In this document: one piece after another, positions 27,940-36,052 of the stretch
Layout: every line of letters begins with the position of its first letter
Position numbering within the stretch: position 1 is the first letter of the stretch
From: Alteribacter lacisalsi
Lineage (GTDB): Bacteria > Bacillota > Bacilli > Bacillales > Salisediminibacteriaceae
Assembly (NCBI RefSeq): GCF_003226345.1
Contig: NZ_PDOF01000003.1
Location: 372,001 to 436,000 of the forward strand
Direction of reading: 5' to 3'
DNA: 64,000 bases
The notes under the pieces: model-generated
Seen by the model: the letters and a program-made list of their open reading frames with translations, nothing else
Told to the model about the DNA's origin: nothing
The model's database searches: none
Made by a program: the position numbers and the translations under genes

Positions 27940-28080
27940 GTGACAACAAATGTCTAAGGTTGTTCACTATAATGAACGAACCCACAGCGTGGCCGAGTAC
28001 CTCCGTTGATAAAGGTGAGGAGGCATTACCTGAATGTCATCGTTTTGTAATACTTTTATGCTCATAAAGCTGACACTTAA
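27940..28080 (-). ncRNA. Candidate EAR (epsC) antitermination RNA
   Basis: The 343-base gap between the phosphatase and capD/epsC-like genes holds structured-looking sequence. On the minus strand CCTCC and GGAGG pair across 14 bases (about 28006-28022), followed by CCAC-GCT-GTGG and the inverted repeat GTTCATTATAGTGAAC. In B. subtilis the EAR element, which allows RNA polymerase to read through terminators, lies just upstream of epsC in the eps operon. The location and the presence of an internal terminator downstream fit. I cannot align it to the Rfam model from memory, so this is a positional hypothesis. Confidence 0.42.
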
Positions 28081-28137
28081 AACGAAAGTAGTATAATACA
28101 GATAATAGGCATACAAAGTACTTATTTATTTCTGGTC

Positions 28138-28905
28138 TCAAAATAAACCTAGAAATCTTTTCTGCTTCACTTTTTCCGGCGGCTCGATCATTACCTGCTG
28201 GTTTTTGACGAGCAGTTCGGCGTTTTCCTGAAAATAATAGCGGGCGCTCGTCCCGAACTCGTCTTCGATCGCGTCGTAGGCTTCTCTCATACAGAAAGGC
28301 CTGTTGACCGTGTCGTGAGCGTCACTTGCGATAAAGTGAGCCAGATTCGCATCGATCAGATCCTCGGACAGCCGTTTGATCTTTTTTCCGAAACGTCCGG
28401 TTACGGAAGCTGCGGTTACCTGCGTCAGGCAGCCGTTGCGGACGAGTTCATAAAGCCGGTCCGGGTCTTTCATGACCGCTTTGTTTCGTTCAGGATGAAC
28501 GATGACCGGAACTAGTCCTTTTTCCTGTTGGATACTGTACAAAAGTCGTATCGCGTATCTAGGTATTTCGTTGGAGGGGAACTCCACAAAAAAATACCTC
28601 GATCCGTTAAGTGTGAGGATATTCCTGTTTTCGTAGTCTTTGATTAGATCTCCGTTCAGGCGGATTTCCTGCCCTGGAAGGACCGTCAGATCGATTCCGT
28701 TCTCCTGAAGAAGGTGGTTTAACCGTGCTGTGCTTTCAAGCACACGATCACCGGCATTGGAATAGCTCGGGTGTTTATGATGGGGCGTGGCTACGATCGT
28801 ACGAATCCCTTCCTGCACGGCAGCCTGTGCCATCGTAAGTGCTTCCGCCTCATTCGAGGGGCCATCATCCAGATTCGACAAAATATGACAGTGTATGTCG
28901 AACAT
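28138..28905 (-). CDS. ywqE: Tyrosine-protein phosphatase, CpsB/CapC/YwqE family
   Basis: A 255-residue PHP-fold metal-dependent phosphatase. The N-terminal DIHCHILSNLDDGP is the first metal-binding motif, followed by TPHHKHP, LPGQEIRLN, FVEFPSNEIP, VIVHPERN and the final metal ligand segment ASDAHDT. It removes phosphate from the adjacent tyrosine kinase and its targets, controlling polysaccharide synthesis. RBS AAAGGGG precedes ATG. It follows the kinase gene by 99 bases in the same direction. Confidence 0.92.
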   Translation of the reverse strand: MFDIHCHILSNLDDGPSNEAEALTMAQAAVQEGIRTIVATPHHKHPSYSNAGDRVLESTARLNHLLQENGIDLTVLPGQEIRLNGDLIKDYENRNILTLNGSRYFFVEFPSNEIPRYAIRLLYSIQQEKGLVPVIVHPERNKAVMKDPDRLYELVRNGCLTQVTAASVTGRFGKKIKRLSEDLIDANLAHFIASDAHDTVNRPFCMREAYDAIEDEFGTSARYYFQENAELLVKNQQVMIEPPEKVKQKRFLGLF

Positions 28906-29004
28906 AAAAGCATCCCCTTTCGTCTGCTTGTTGTTTTTTGTCTGAAACAGCGTCTCAGCGTTTACAACCCCGTTGGAAAGGGGATACTCTAGTAATCTGT
29001 GATG

Positions 29005-29748
29005 TTAGTTTTCACCATAATAATAGTAGTAGCTGTTATCGTCCATTTTACGGTCGTTCAATACGGTACCAATCACGTTGGCATTCGCTTTTTTCAATGC
29101 ATTTACGGCTTTCACGGCCGTTTCTCTTTCTGTTTTTCCGCTACGGAGCACGAAGATCACGCCGTCTGTGAGGCTGCTGAGCACCTGGGCGTCTGTGACC
29201 AAGTTAACCGGCGGAGCGTCAAACAGAATATAGTCATACTGCTGATCGGCTTCGTCAAGGAATCGCGCCATCGCTTTTGATCCGAGCAGTTCACTCGGAT
29301 TTGGCGGCACAGGTCCGGATGACAGGACATCGAGATCCTCAATTCCGGAATTCTGCACCACGTCAAGAAACCGTTTCGAACGGGTCAGCACACTCGTAAG
29401 ACCCATTGTGTTATTGAGCTGGAATGTAAAATGCACGGTTGGCTTCCGCATGTCCGAATCCACGAGAAGCACCCGGTTTCCCTGCTGGGCAAGGACTACA
29501 CCTAGGTTGGCGATCACCGTCGACTTCCCTTCAGCCGGACCGCTTGATGCAATTAGAATCTTCTTAATATTTTTATCCACAGAAGCAAACTGAATGTTTG
29601 TTCTCAGTGTTCGGAACTGCTCTGTTACCGGTGATTTCTGTGAATGATAGGCAATCAGACTACGCTGCTTGTCTGTTAACTGATCTTTTTGTTTACGTCT
29701 ACGCGCCAAGGTTTCCACGTCCCGTTCTGCTGAGTCTCGAATCGTCAT
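29005..29748 (-). CDS. ywqD: Cytoplasmic tyrosine kinase (BY-kinase), CapB/YwqD family
   Basis: A 247-residue BY-kinase. Walker A ASSGPAEGKST (about 67-77), Walker A' LLVDSDMRKP and Walker B ILFDAPP are present, and the C-terminus ends DNSYYYYYGEN, a five-tyrosine cluster that is the autophosphorylation site. It needs the membrane modulator encoded upstream for activity. It regulates capsule length and, in Bacillus, phosphorylates Ugd-type enzymes; a Ugd is encoded in this locus. ATG 29748 overlaps the modulator gene by 50 bases; GTG 29718 is an alternative start closer to the usual N-terminus. Confidence 0.92.
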   Translation of the reverse strand: MTIRDSAERDVETLARRRKQKDQLTDKQRSLIAYHSQKSPVTEQFRTLRTNIQFASVDKNIKKILIASSGPAEGKSTVIANLGVVLAQQGNRVLLVDSDMRKPTVHFTFQLNNTMGLTSVLTRSKRFLDVVQNSGIEDLDVLSSGPVPPNPSELLGSKAMARFLDEADQQYDYILFDAPPVNLVTDAQVLSSLTDGVIFVLRSGKTERETAVKAVNALKKANANVIGTVLNDRKMDDNSYYYYYGEN

Positions 29749-30451
29749 CCCGCAGCTCTTTTACGTCCACGGTTTTTATGTCGATTGGGGCAATGCTTGC
29801 CAGTACCGGCAGGCCGAGTGCCTCTTCCACCCCTTCTTCGTCTTTCAGCGTATTATCCAAAAACTCGAGCAGGAATGCCAGTCCCACAGCACCCATCATG
29901 CCGACCACAAAGGCAATGGCCATGTTCAAAGTCGGATTCGGGCTGATCGGTGAAGGATTTTCCGACAGTTCCGCACTTGAGAGAATCGATACGTTGTCCA
30001 CATTCATGAGCTCCACAATATCTCTCTGAAATACTAGGGCTATCGTATTGGCCAGTTCAACAGCCTGTGCCGGATCTTCACTTTCCACTCTAATGCTAAC
30101 CACCTGGGAGTCGTTATGGCTGTTTACCGAAACCATATTTCGAATTTGACTGACAGAAGCATTAATTCCCGTCTCTTCAATAACAGGATCGAGAATTCTA
30201 GGAGATATAATAATTTCATTATATGTATTTATAAGTTCCAGATTGGTTCTGACATCTGCTGAAGTAGTTGTGTTTGTTTCATCGTAAGTCTTGTTGACAA
30301 GGATTTGTGTCGAAGACTGGTACATCGGAGTGAGTAGAAAATAGGAGACTAGTGCGCTGACGGCGACTGCGGCTGCCGTAATTCCTATGATCAGCACGAG
30401 TCTTTTTTTAAGAGTCTGAAAAATATCCTTTAAACTTATCGTTTCTTCCAT
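29699..30451 (-). CDS. ywqC: Wzz-like polysaccharide co-polymerase and kinase modulator, CapA/YwqC family
   Basis: About 250 residues. It has two membrane helices, near residues 20-40 and 175-197 (LNMAIAFVVGMMGAVGLAFL), flanking an extracytoplasmic Wzz domain, and a short cytoplasmic tail that activates the tyrosine kinase. The proline-rich segment ENPSPISPNPTLN just before helix two is typical. ATG 30451 is preferred because the family starts with METI-like sequence there; ATG 30487 lacks an RBS. It is the first gene of the long minus-strand polysaccharide locus. Confidence 0.88.
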   Translation of the reverse strand: MEETISLKDIFQTLKKRLVLIIGITAAAVAVSALVSYFLLTPMYQSSTQILVNKTYDETNTTTSADVRTNLELINTYNEIIISPRILDPVIEETGINASVSQIRNMVSVNSHNDSQVVSIRVESEDPAQAVELANTIALVFQRDIVELMNVDNVSILSSAELSENPSPISPNPTLNMAIAFVVGMMGAVGLAFLLEFLDNTLKDEEGVEEALGLPVLASIAPIDIKTVDVKELRDDDSRLSRTGRGNLGA

Positions 30452-30651
30452 ATTTAGTTCCCGCTTCCTTCCTATGTTTTCCTCCATTTATCATAAATGC
30501 TAAGGCAAGTTCTGTAAATCCCTTTTTGAGGAAAAAGTCTTATAGAAAAGTCCCATTTTGTAGAAAACGCTTACTTAAAGTCGAATGCGCTCTACCAAGT
30601 ATATTGTGGTTTAATGTGTAAAAAGCCTATACCCTAAGGGTATTTTGCTTA

Positions 30652-30680
30652 TTGTCGTTTCCGTAGATTGACACTATAAT
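30652..30680 (+). promoter_or_regulatory. Sigma-A promoter of the LCP gene
   Basis: -35 TTGTCG, 17-base spacer, -10 TATAAT. A 15-base palindrome ATACCCTAAGGGTAT (30629-30643) lies just upstream, between the divergent LCP and ywqC genes, and could be an operator for either. Confidence 0.65.
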
Positions 30681-30712
30681 CAAGATATATCTATTTTGAA
30701 GGAGAAAAAAAA

Positions 30713-31672
30713 ATGAAAAAGTTTTTTTTAATCACCGGTCTTATTATGCTGCTTATCATCGGATCGATTGCAGGATACGGCTTTTACATGTATCAGAGCG
30801 TCCAGGGCACCGTTAACAATCAGATGCATGTAGATGTCGATCGCGAAAAATCAGAAAAGCGCGAACTCGAAGTAGACATCGAAGAAAAGGAACCCCTCTC
30901 CTTCCTGCTCCTCGGAGTGGACACGGACGAAGTCCGGGGTGAACGCGGACGAACCGATACGATTATGGTCGTCACTGTTAACCCGTCAGATGAGAGTATG
31001 AAAATGCTAAGCATCCCACGGGATACACGTACCGAAATGGTCGGACGGGACTTTGACGACAAGATCAACCATGCCTACGCCTTCGGTGGACCTGAAATGG
31101 CCATGGCAACAGTCGAGAACTTTCTCGATATTCCGATCGACTACTTTATGACCGTCAACATGGACGGCTTTCAGGAAATGGTTGATGCTCTTGGCGGTGT
31201 TACTGTAAACAACAGCTTCGCCTTCCGCCAGAATTCCTATGAGTTCGCCGAAGGCGAAATCCAGCTGGACGGCTCACAGGCACTTGCCTACACCAGGATG
31301 AGAAACAGCGATCCGCAGGGTGACCTGGGCCGAAACGCCCGTCAGCGTGAAGTTCTGACAGCCATGATCCATGAAGGAGCACACTTTTCTTCTATTACAA
31401 GAGCTGGTGACATTTTAGACGCACTCGGCAACAACATTCGCACAGACCTGACGTTTGATAAGATGGTGAAAATCCAGTCGAACTACCGCGAAGCCCGCCA
31501 CAACTCGGAAACACTCGAAATCGCCGGTTCCGGCTCCCGAATCGACAACGTCTGGTACTACATCGTAGATGAAGACGAACGCCAGCGCGTGTCCGGTGAA
31601 CTGCGCACCCACCTCGGCCTGAATGACGACCAGGTTGTCGTAAACGATGCAGAGGAAGATGAAGAATCTTAA
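30713..31672 (+). CDS. LytR-CpsA-Psr (LCP) family cell-wall ligase
   Basis: A 319-residue protein with one N-terminal membrane anchor (about 4-26) and an extracellular LCP domain. Conserved residues are visible in LLLGVDTDEVRGERGRTDTI and LSIPRDTRTEM (Arg and Asp that bind the lipid pyrophosphate), and INHAYAFGG and LAYTRMRN further on. Such enzymes attach teichoic acids or capsule to peptidoglycan. Its position beside, and divergent from, the polysaccharide locus suggests that it ligates this polymer to the wall. The C-terminus is acidic (EEDEES). RBS GAAGGAG. Confidence 0.9.
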   Translation: MKKFFLITGLIMLLIIGSIAGYGFYMYQSVQGTVNNQMHVDVDREKSEKRELEVDIEEKEPLSFLLLGVDTDEVRGERGRTDTIMVVTVNPSDESMKMLSIPRDTRTEMVGRDFDDKINHAYAFGGPEMAMATVENFLDIPIDYFMTVNMDGFQEMVDALGGVTVNNSFAFRQNSYEFAEGEIQLDGSQALAYTRMRNSDPQGDLGRNARQREVLTAMIHEGAHFSSITRAGDILDALGNNIRTDLTFDKMVKIQSNYREARHNSETLEIAGSGSRIDNVWYYIVDEDERQRVSGELRTHLGLNDDQVVVNDAEEDEES

Positions 31673-31687
31673 TACGATAGCGTAAAG

Positions 31688-31707
31688 GTGTCCCGGAGCC
31701 GGGGCAC
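31688..31707 (+). terminator. Intrinsic terminator of the LCP gene
   Basis: GTGTCCC pairs with GGGGCAC around GGAGCC and is followed by eight T. Confidence 0.88.
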
Positions 31708-31726
31708 TTTTTTTAGGTTTGGATCG

Positions 31727-32040
31727 ATTTCCGCTCACTGCCCGCCCTTTTCGCGGTCGGTTCGGGAGCCTCCTCGTCGCTTTGCTTCTGCGGGGTCTCC
31801 CCTGAACGCGCTTTTCCCGCAGGAGTGGCGCGCGTTCGCTCCAATCAATAGATGCTGAACTAACTGGATCTCTTACTGTTAAATATCGTACGCGACATCT
31901 GTCTTTCACCATTGCATTGATGAAGCGGAAGGCGGCGACTCCTGCGGGAATTGCATTAACCGAAGACCCCGCAGGGCGCCTTTCCCGAGGAGGCTGAGGT
32001 AATGCCCGCGGTAAGCGTCCGCCTGCAGCGGAATCACCAC
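31727..32040. repeat. Pair of GC-rich ~115-bp elements in inverted orientation
   Basis: One copy (about 31727-31845) and a second, reverse-complemented copy (about 31922-32040) flank a plain 75-base spacer. Shared blocks in the same order include TTCCGCT, AGCCTCCTCG, CTGCGGGGTCT, TTCCCGCAGGAGT and TTCGCTCC-like ends. Inside each copy CTGCGGG and CCCGCAG can pair, so each can form its own hairpin. From memory, similar elements are scattered between genes in Bacillaceae. They contain no gene. Confidence 0.75.
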
Positions 32041-32134
32041 GCTTCTTTACAGTCTATGTACCGGAAGGTACTTGTTTGTAATGACCCTCTCTCCGCAGTC
32101 CCACTTACTCCTCCGACTCAGCTGCGTAAAAGAA

Positions 32135-32162
32135 GTCCCGATCACCAAATGGCAACCGGGAC
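32135..32162 (-). terminator. Intrinsic terminator of the NlpC/P60 gene
   Basis: On the minus strand GTCCCG and CGGGAC close a 28-base hairpin with partial inner pairing, followed by TTCTTTT. Confidence 0.75.
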
Positions 32163-32181
32163 TGTCGTATACCTTGTTTTC

Positions 32182-33561
32182 TTATTCCACTGCGTAGCGC
32201 ATGTCGTTGATGACGTTGTCGCTCAGCTGGCCGCCGATGACGTAGAGGCTGCCTGCGCCTGAGCCGTTGAAGTAGCTGCCCACTTCGTTTGAAAGAGAGC
32301 TTCCGGCTAGTGCGAGCGGCAGGTCGGCTGCAGCTGCGAGCGGTGCGGCTGCGAGTGCATCTGGGAAGTCGCCTCCGGTCGTAAGAACGACCGCGTCGGT
32401 AGTCAGGCCGCTTCCATAGAAGTACTGTAGCAGCGCCGCGTTCGTGCCGTATCGGTTCGCACCGGCAAGACGTGTCGTGCTAGCTGCGGCTGCCTGTACC
32501 TGAGCTTCGATCTGGCTGCTCACGGCTGCTTCACCGCCTACGATAAAGGCATCCTGGCCGTTAAGAAGAGCAGCGCCGCCGTCACGGAGGCTGCCGTTTG
32601 TCAGGATGATCCCGAAGTTTTCGCCTGCTGCGATTGGTGCGGCAGCAAGAGCGTCAGGGAAATCCATACCGGAGGCCACAAAGTAGCCGTCCACGTTCGT
32701 AAGCTGTTCATTAATAAGCTGGTTCGTTTCCAGGCGGTTGGACCCGCTGATGCGCTCCACCTGGCTGATGTTTGTGTTCATAAGGTTCGCTTCCACGTTC
32801 GGGCTGATGGCGTTTTCGCCGCCGATGATGACAGCACGGTCAGCGCCGAGGCGGTTGATTTCAGATGCGAGTGTGCTCGGAAGGCGGTCGCTTCGAGTAA
32901 GGAGGATCGGAGCGTCGCCGTATTCAGCGGCAAGCGGGCCGGCTGAGAGCGCGTCAGCTGCTTCTGAACCTGTTGCGATAATGACGGTTTTGTCAGAATG
33001 ATTTGTTGGGAATCCGTTCGGATACATCTGCTTGGATACTTCCACTGATGTCTGGAAGCGGTCAGCGCCGGAGAGCATATGAACATCAACGTTCGGTTCT
33101 GTCGGCTGCTGGATGTAGCGCTTCGCACCTACGTAGCGTGGTGCCCAGTAGGAATTGCTCATCGGTGTGATGATGACGCCCTGGGAGGCGGATGTGTGAA
33201 TCATATTGCCGTTACCCATATAAAGGCCTGAGTGCGTTACCCCTGGGCGGCTTCCGGTATTTTCAAAGAATACGAGGTCGCCTGCCTGGAGCTCACTGTT
33301 TGAGATCGGCTGTCCTCCGTCGTACTGCTGCTGGGCGCTTCTCGGCAGTGTGATGCCGATCTGCTGGAATATGTACCAGAGGTAGCCTGAGCAGTCAAAG
33401 CCTGTGTTCGGATCCGTCCCTCCCCACAGGTACGGTGTTCCGATGTAGTTCTGTGAAATGTCAATAATGTCGTCGACCTGGCTTGCTTCTGTTCGTGACG
33501 GCTGGACCAGACTCGTGAGTACGAGTACGAGTGCCATCACGCTGATTAACCCTTTTCTCAT
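32182..33561 (-). CDS. Secreted NlpC/P60 endopeptidase with three cell-wall-binding repeats (CWB2)
   Basis: About 459 residues from ATG 33561 (GAAGGGAGA upstream). A signal peptide ends near SRTEAS. The NlpC/P60 domain (about 28-150) has the catalytic Cys in GFDCSGY and His in GVTHSGLYMG. Three CWB2 repeats follow (about 160-459); each has the pattern R-F/L-x-T, FPDALAAAP and IIGG/IVGG. CWB2 domains tether proteins non-covalently to anionic secondary wall polymers. The enzyme probably cleaves peptidoglycan stem peptides, or gamma-glutamyl bonds, at the cell surface. It lies between polysaccharide and poly-gamma-glutamate genes. Confidence 0.88.
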   Translation of the reverse strand: MRKGLISVMALVLVLTSLVQPSRTEASQVDDIIDISQNYIGTPYLWGGTDPNTGFDCSGYLWYIFQQIGITLPRSAQQQYDGGQPISNSELQAGDLVFFENTGSRPGVTHSGLYMGNGNMIHTSASQGVIITPMSNSYWAPRYVGAKRYIQQPTEPNVDVHMLSGADRFQTSVEVSKQMYPNGFPTNHSDKTVIIATGSEAADALSAGPLAAEYGDAPILLTRSDRLPSTLASEINRLGADRAVIIGGENAISPNVEANLMNTNISQVERISGSNRLETNQLINEQLTNVDGYFVASGMDFPDALAAAPIAAGENFGIILTNGSLRDGGAALLNGQDAFIVGGEAAVSSQIEAQVQAAAASTTRLAGANRYGTNAALLQYFYGSGLTTDAVVLTTGGDFPDALAAAPLAAAADLPLALAGSSLSNEVGSYFNGSGAGSLYVIGGQLSDNVINDMRYAVE

Positions 33562-34228
33562 TCTCCCTTCAACCCTCTTTCTTTCTCCCAATTTTTTGTC
33601 TTCTCTCTGTTTTCTCTTTTTTCTCTAGTATTCTCTCTCTTAAGTAAGGAAAGTAAGACGCTGTTACATTTATGCTGATGTCAGCTGACCGGGTTCCCCT
33701 TCCCGTCTGCTTCGATCAACCGATATTACTTTTGGACCAGATTGTAACAGTGCCTTTTGTAAAACAACGCTGAGTCTGTTTTTGTCCGGTGGTCCGGGCT
33801 CTCTCTTTTTTGCCATGGGCCGGTGCCGGTCAGCGTGAATTTTACAAATTTCTATTTAATCTACGTTTATTCTATAGAAATAGGGGGAAAGAAATCTAGG
33901 TTTAGAAGATTACGTTTTCGTTACAGCTTGTCATACTATCGTAAAAAACGACATAAAATGCCACGGTTGTGCGACTTTCTTTGAGGGATGGAAAAGAAAT
34001 TAATTCTTTCCAAGTGTAACACTGGGATGAATTTTGCCGTCTTTGTCTGATAGAATGATGAAGTAGGACTTTTTTGCCCCTTTTTTTGCGAATTTAACAT
34101 TTAGATTTCATTGTGACCGGGTAGGGGGATACTAAAGTTTCTTTCTTTCCCCATTAGTTTGCCCGGCGGTTCGAATAGTTGTGTGTGCATAATGATCAGT
34201 CATGATCGAGAAACGGAGGCCATTTATT
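33562..34228. other. Long divergent regulatory region before pgsB
   Basis: About 670 bases between the divergent hydrolase and pgsB genes with no supported gene. It is rich in T-runs and CTTTCT tracts. A weak plus-strand promoter candidate is TTGTCA at about 33928 with an AT-rich stretch 18 bases later. A long untranslated leader would fit the complex control of pgs operons in Bacillus, but I see no clear operator. Confidence 0.4.
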
Positions 34229-35542
34229 GTGAATGAATTGCTCTATCTAGGAATCTTTGCTGTCCTGGTACTAGTCATGGGAGTTGTGGAGCACTACCGG
34301 ATCAAGCAGCGAATCAACAAAATTCCGACGCGTGTCCTTATTAATGGAATACGGGGGAAATCGACCGTAACGCGCCTGATTGCCGGTATTCTTAAGGAAG
34401 ACGGTCAGAAGGTTGTCGGAAAGACGACCGGGACGTCTGCCCGGATGTTTTACTGGGATCAGGAGGAAGAAGAGCCGATTGTCCGCGGACTGCAGGGGCC
34501 GAACATCAGCGAGCAGAAGCATATGGCGCGAAAAGTGGTTGACCGCGGCGCCGAAGCGTTTGTGAGTGAGTGTATGGCGGTTAATCCTGAGTACCAGAAG
34601 GTGTTTCAGGAGCATCTTGTAAAAGCGAATATCACGGTTATCGCGAACGTGATTGAGGACCACCTTGATGTGATGGGACCAACGCTTGATGATATTGCCG
34701 AGGCGTTCAGTTCGACGATTCCGCATAACGGCTACCTCATTATTCCGGAAACGGAGTATCAGCGTTATTTTGAACGCATCGCTCAAAAACGAAATACGAA
34801 AGTGATAGTGGCAGAAGAAAGTGTTGTGGACGAGGAATATCTGAAACAGTTCCCGTTCATGATTTTCCCTCAGAATGCCGCTCTTGCTCTTGGTGTAGCC
34901 GAGGCACTGGGCATTGACCGGGAGACTGCTCTTCGCGGGATGCTGACAGCGCCGGTGGATCCAGGTGCCATGCGTGTGCACCGGTTCGGGGAACCTGCCC
35001 GGCCGAAATACTTTTTTAACGGATTTGCGGCGAACGATGCTACTTCTACTTTGAGCATCTGGGACCGTGTGAAGGAGCTCGACTATCCGATGGAACACGG
35101 TACAATCATCATGAACTGCCGTGAAGACCGGATGGACCGGACGCTTCAGTTTGTGGATGATGTGCTGCCGCACTTTGATGCGAAGACGCTCATCCTGATC
35201 GGAAGCGGTGTTAGACCGATCCTGAATGCCCACAAAGAAGGCAAGCTTCCTTATGAGGAAGTGATTAATCTTGAGAAGCAGCCGGCTGAAACGGTGCTTG
35301 AGAAGCTTCAGGCGCTGCCGGGCGATTCGGTTATTTACGGTATTGGTAACATTAAAGGAAGCGGTGAAGATCTCGCTGAAGCGATTGAAGAGATCCGTCT
35401 GCTGGACGATGCGCGGCTTGAAGATTATAAACTCGAGAACGAGGATGCACCAGCGAAGGAAACAGTGTCTGGAGGATTACCTCCGCGGAGCCAGCGCTCC
35501 CGTGCAGCGAATCCGAATTATATTCAGACTCCGCTTAAGTAA
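34229..35542 (+). CDS. pgsB: Poly-gamma-glutamate synthase PgsB/CapB
   Basis: About 437 residues from GTG 34229, chosen over ATG 34202 because CGGAGG lies 9 bases upstream. An N-terminal membrane anchor (about 2-20) leads to an ATP-dependent amide-ligase domain of the Mur-ligase superfamily, with P-loop INGIRGKSTVTR (about 38-49), TTGTSARM, ECMAVNPEYQ and VIEDHLDVMGPT. It activates and adds glutamate to the chain. The C-terminus (about 45 residues, with PRSQRSRAANP) is longer than in B. subtilis PgsB (393 residues). First gene of the pgsBCA-ggt operon. Confidence 0.95.
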   Translation: MNELLYLGIFAVLVLVMGVVEHYRIKQRINKIPTRVLINGIRGKSTVTRLIAGILKEDGQKVVGKTTGTSARMFYWDQEEEEPIVRGLQGPNISEQKHMARKVVDRGAEAFVSECMAVNPEYQKVFQEHLVKANITVIANVIEDHLDVMGPTLDDIAEAFSSTIPHNGYLIIPETEYQRYFERIAQKRNTKVIVAEESVVDEEYLKQFPFMIFPQNAALALGVAEALGIDRETALRGMLTAPVDPGAMRVHRFGEPARPKYFFNGFAANDATSTLSIWDRVKELDYPMEHGTIIMNCREDRMDRTLQFVDDVLPHFDAKTLILIGSGVRPILNAHKEGKLPYEEVINLEKQPAETVLEKLQALPGDSVIYGIGNIKGSGEDLAEAIEEIRLLDDARLEDYKLENEDAPAKETVSGGLPPRSQRSRAANPNYIQTPLK

Positions 35543-35587
35543 CAGACAAACCATTTAATTTCAGAACGTGAAGGAGATGTCGCCGCC

Positions 35588-36037
35588 GTGTTCGGTACAG
35601 ACTTATATATTGCAATTGTATTGGGAGTTTTACTCAGTTTGGTGTACGTGGAAAAAACAGGTATCATGCCAGCCGGGCTAATCGTGCCCGGCTATATGGC
35701 GTTGATTTTTGATCACCTGATGGCCGTAGTGGTCGTTGCTATTATCAGTTTAATTACTTTCTTACTGGTTACTCAGGTGCTTGGGCGTCTGACCGTGTTA
35801 TACGGACGCCGTAAGTTTGCTGCTATGCTTGTGGTCGGGGTGCTTCTGAAGATGAGCTTTGATTTCTTTTACCCCATGACCGCCTTTGAGACCTTCGAGC
35901 TTCGGGGGATCGGGGTTATTGTCCCCGGTCTGATAGCCAACACTATCCAGAAGCAGGGAGTTATACCGACGTTCAGTTCCACGCTTGTGATTTCGTTCTT
36001 AACTTTCGTACTAATCACAGCCTATCACTTGTTCTAG
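35588..36037 (+). CDS. pgsC: Poly-gamma-glutamate synthesis membrane protein PgsC/CapC
   Basis: The 149 residues, four to five membrane helices, and motifs GIMPAGLIVPGYMAL and RGIGVIVPGLIANTIQKQG identify PgsC. It forms the membrane synthase complex with PgsB and PgsA. GTG start with GAAGGAG 10 bases upstream. It lies 45 bases after pgsB and 15 bases before pgsA. Confidence 0.95.
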   Translation: MFGTDLYIAIVLGVLLSLVYVEKTGIMPAGLIVPGYMALIFDHLMAVVVVAIISLITFLLVTQVLGRLTVLYGRRKFAAMLVVGVLLKMSFDFFYPMTAFETFELRGIGVIVPGLIANTIQKQGVIPTFSSTLVISFLTFVLITAYHLF

Positions 36038-36052
36038 AGAGGGATCCGTTGT

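Noticed and set aside
27795-28137. Cyclic-di-GMP or cyclic-di-AMP riboswitch in the leader before the capD-like gene
   Set aside because: I could not find the conserved cores of either class; an EAR-type element fits the location better.
30609-30643. Sigma-B promoter before the LCP gene (GTTTAA and GGGTAT are present)
   Set aside because: The spacing is 23 bases, too long for sigma-B, and GGGTAT is part of a palindrome; a better sigma-A promoter lies downstream.
34271-35233. A 320-codon minus-strand frame within pgsB
   Set aside because: Antisense shadow of a certain gene; no RBS and His/Arg-rich translation unlike any family.
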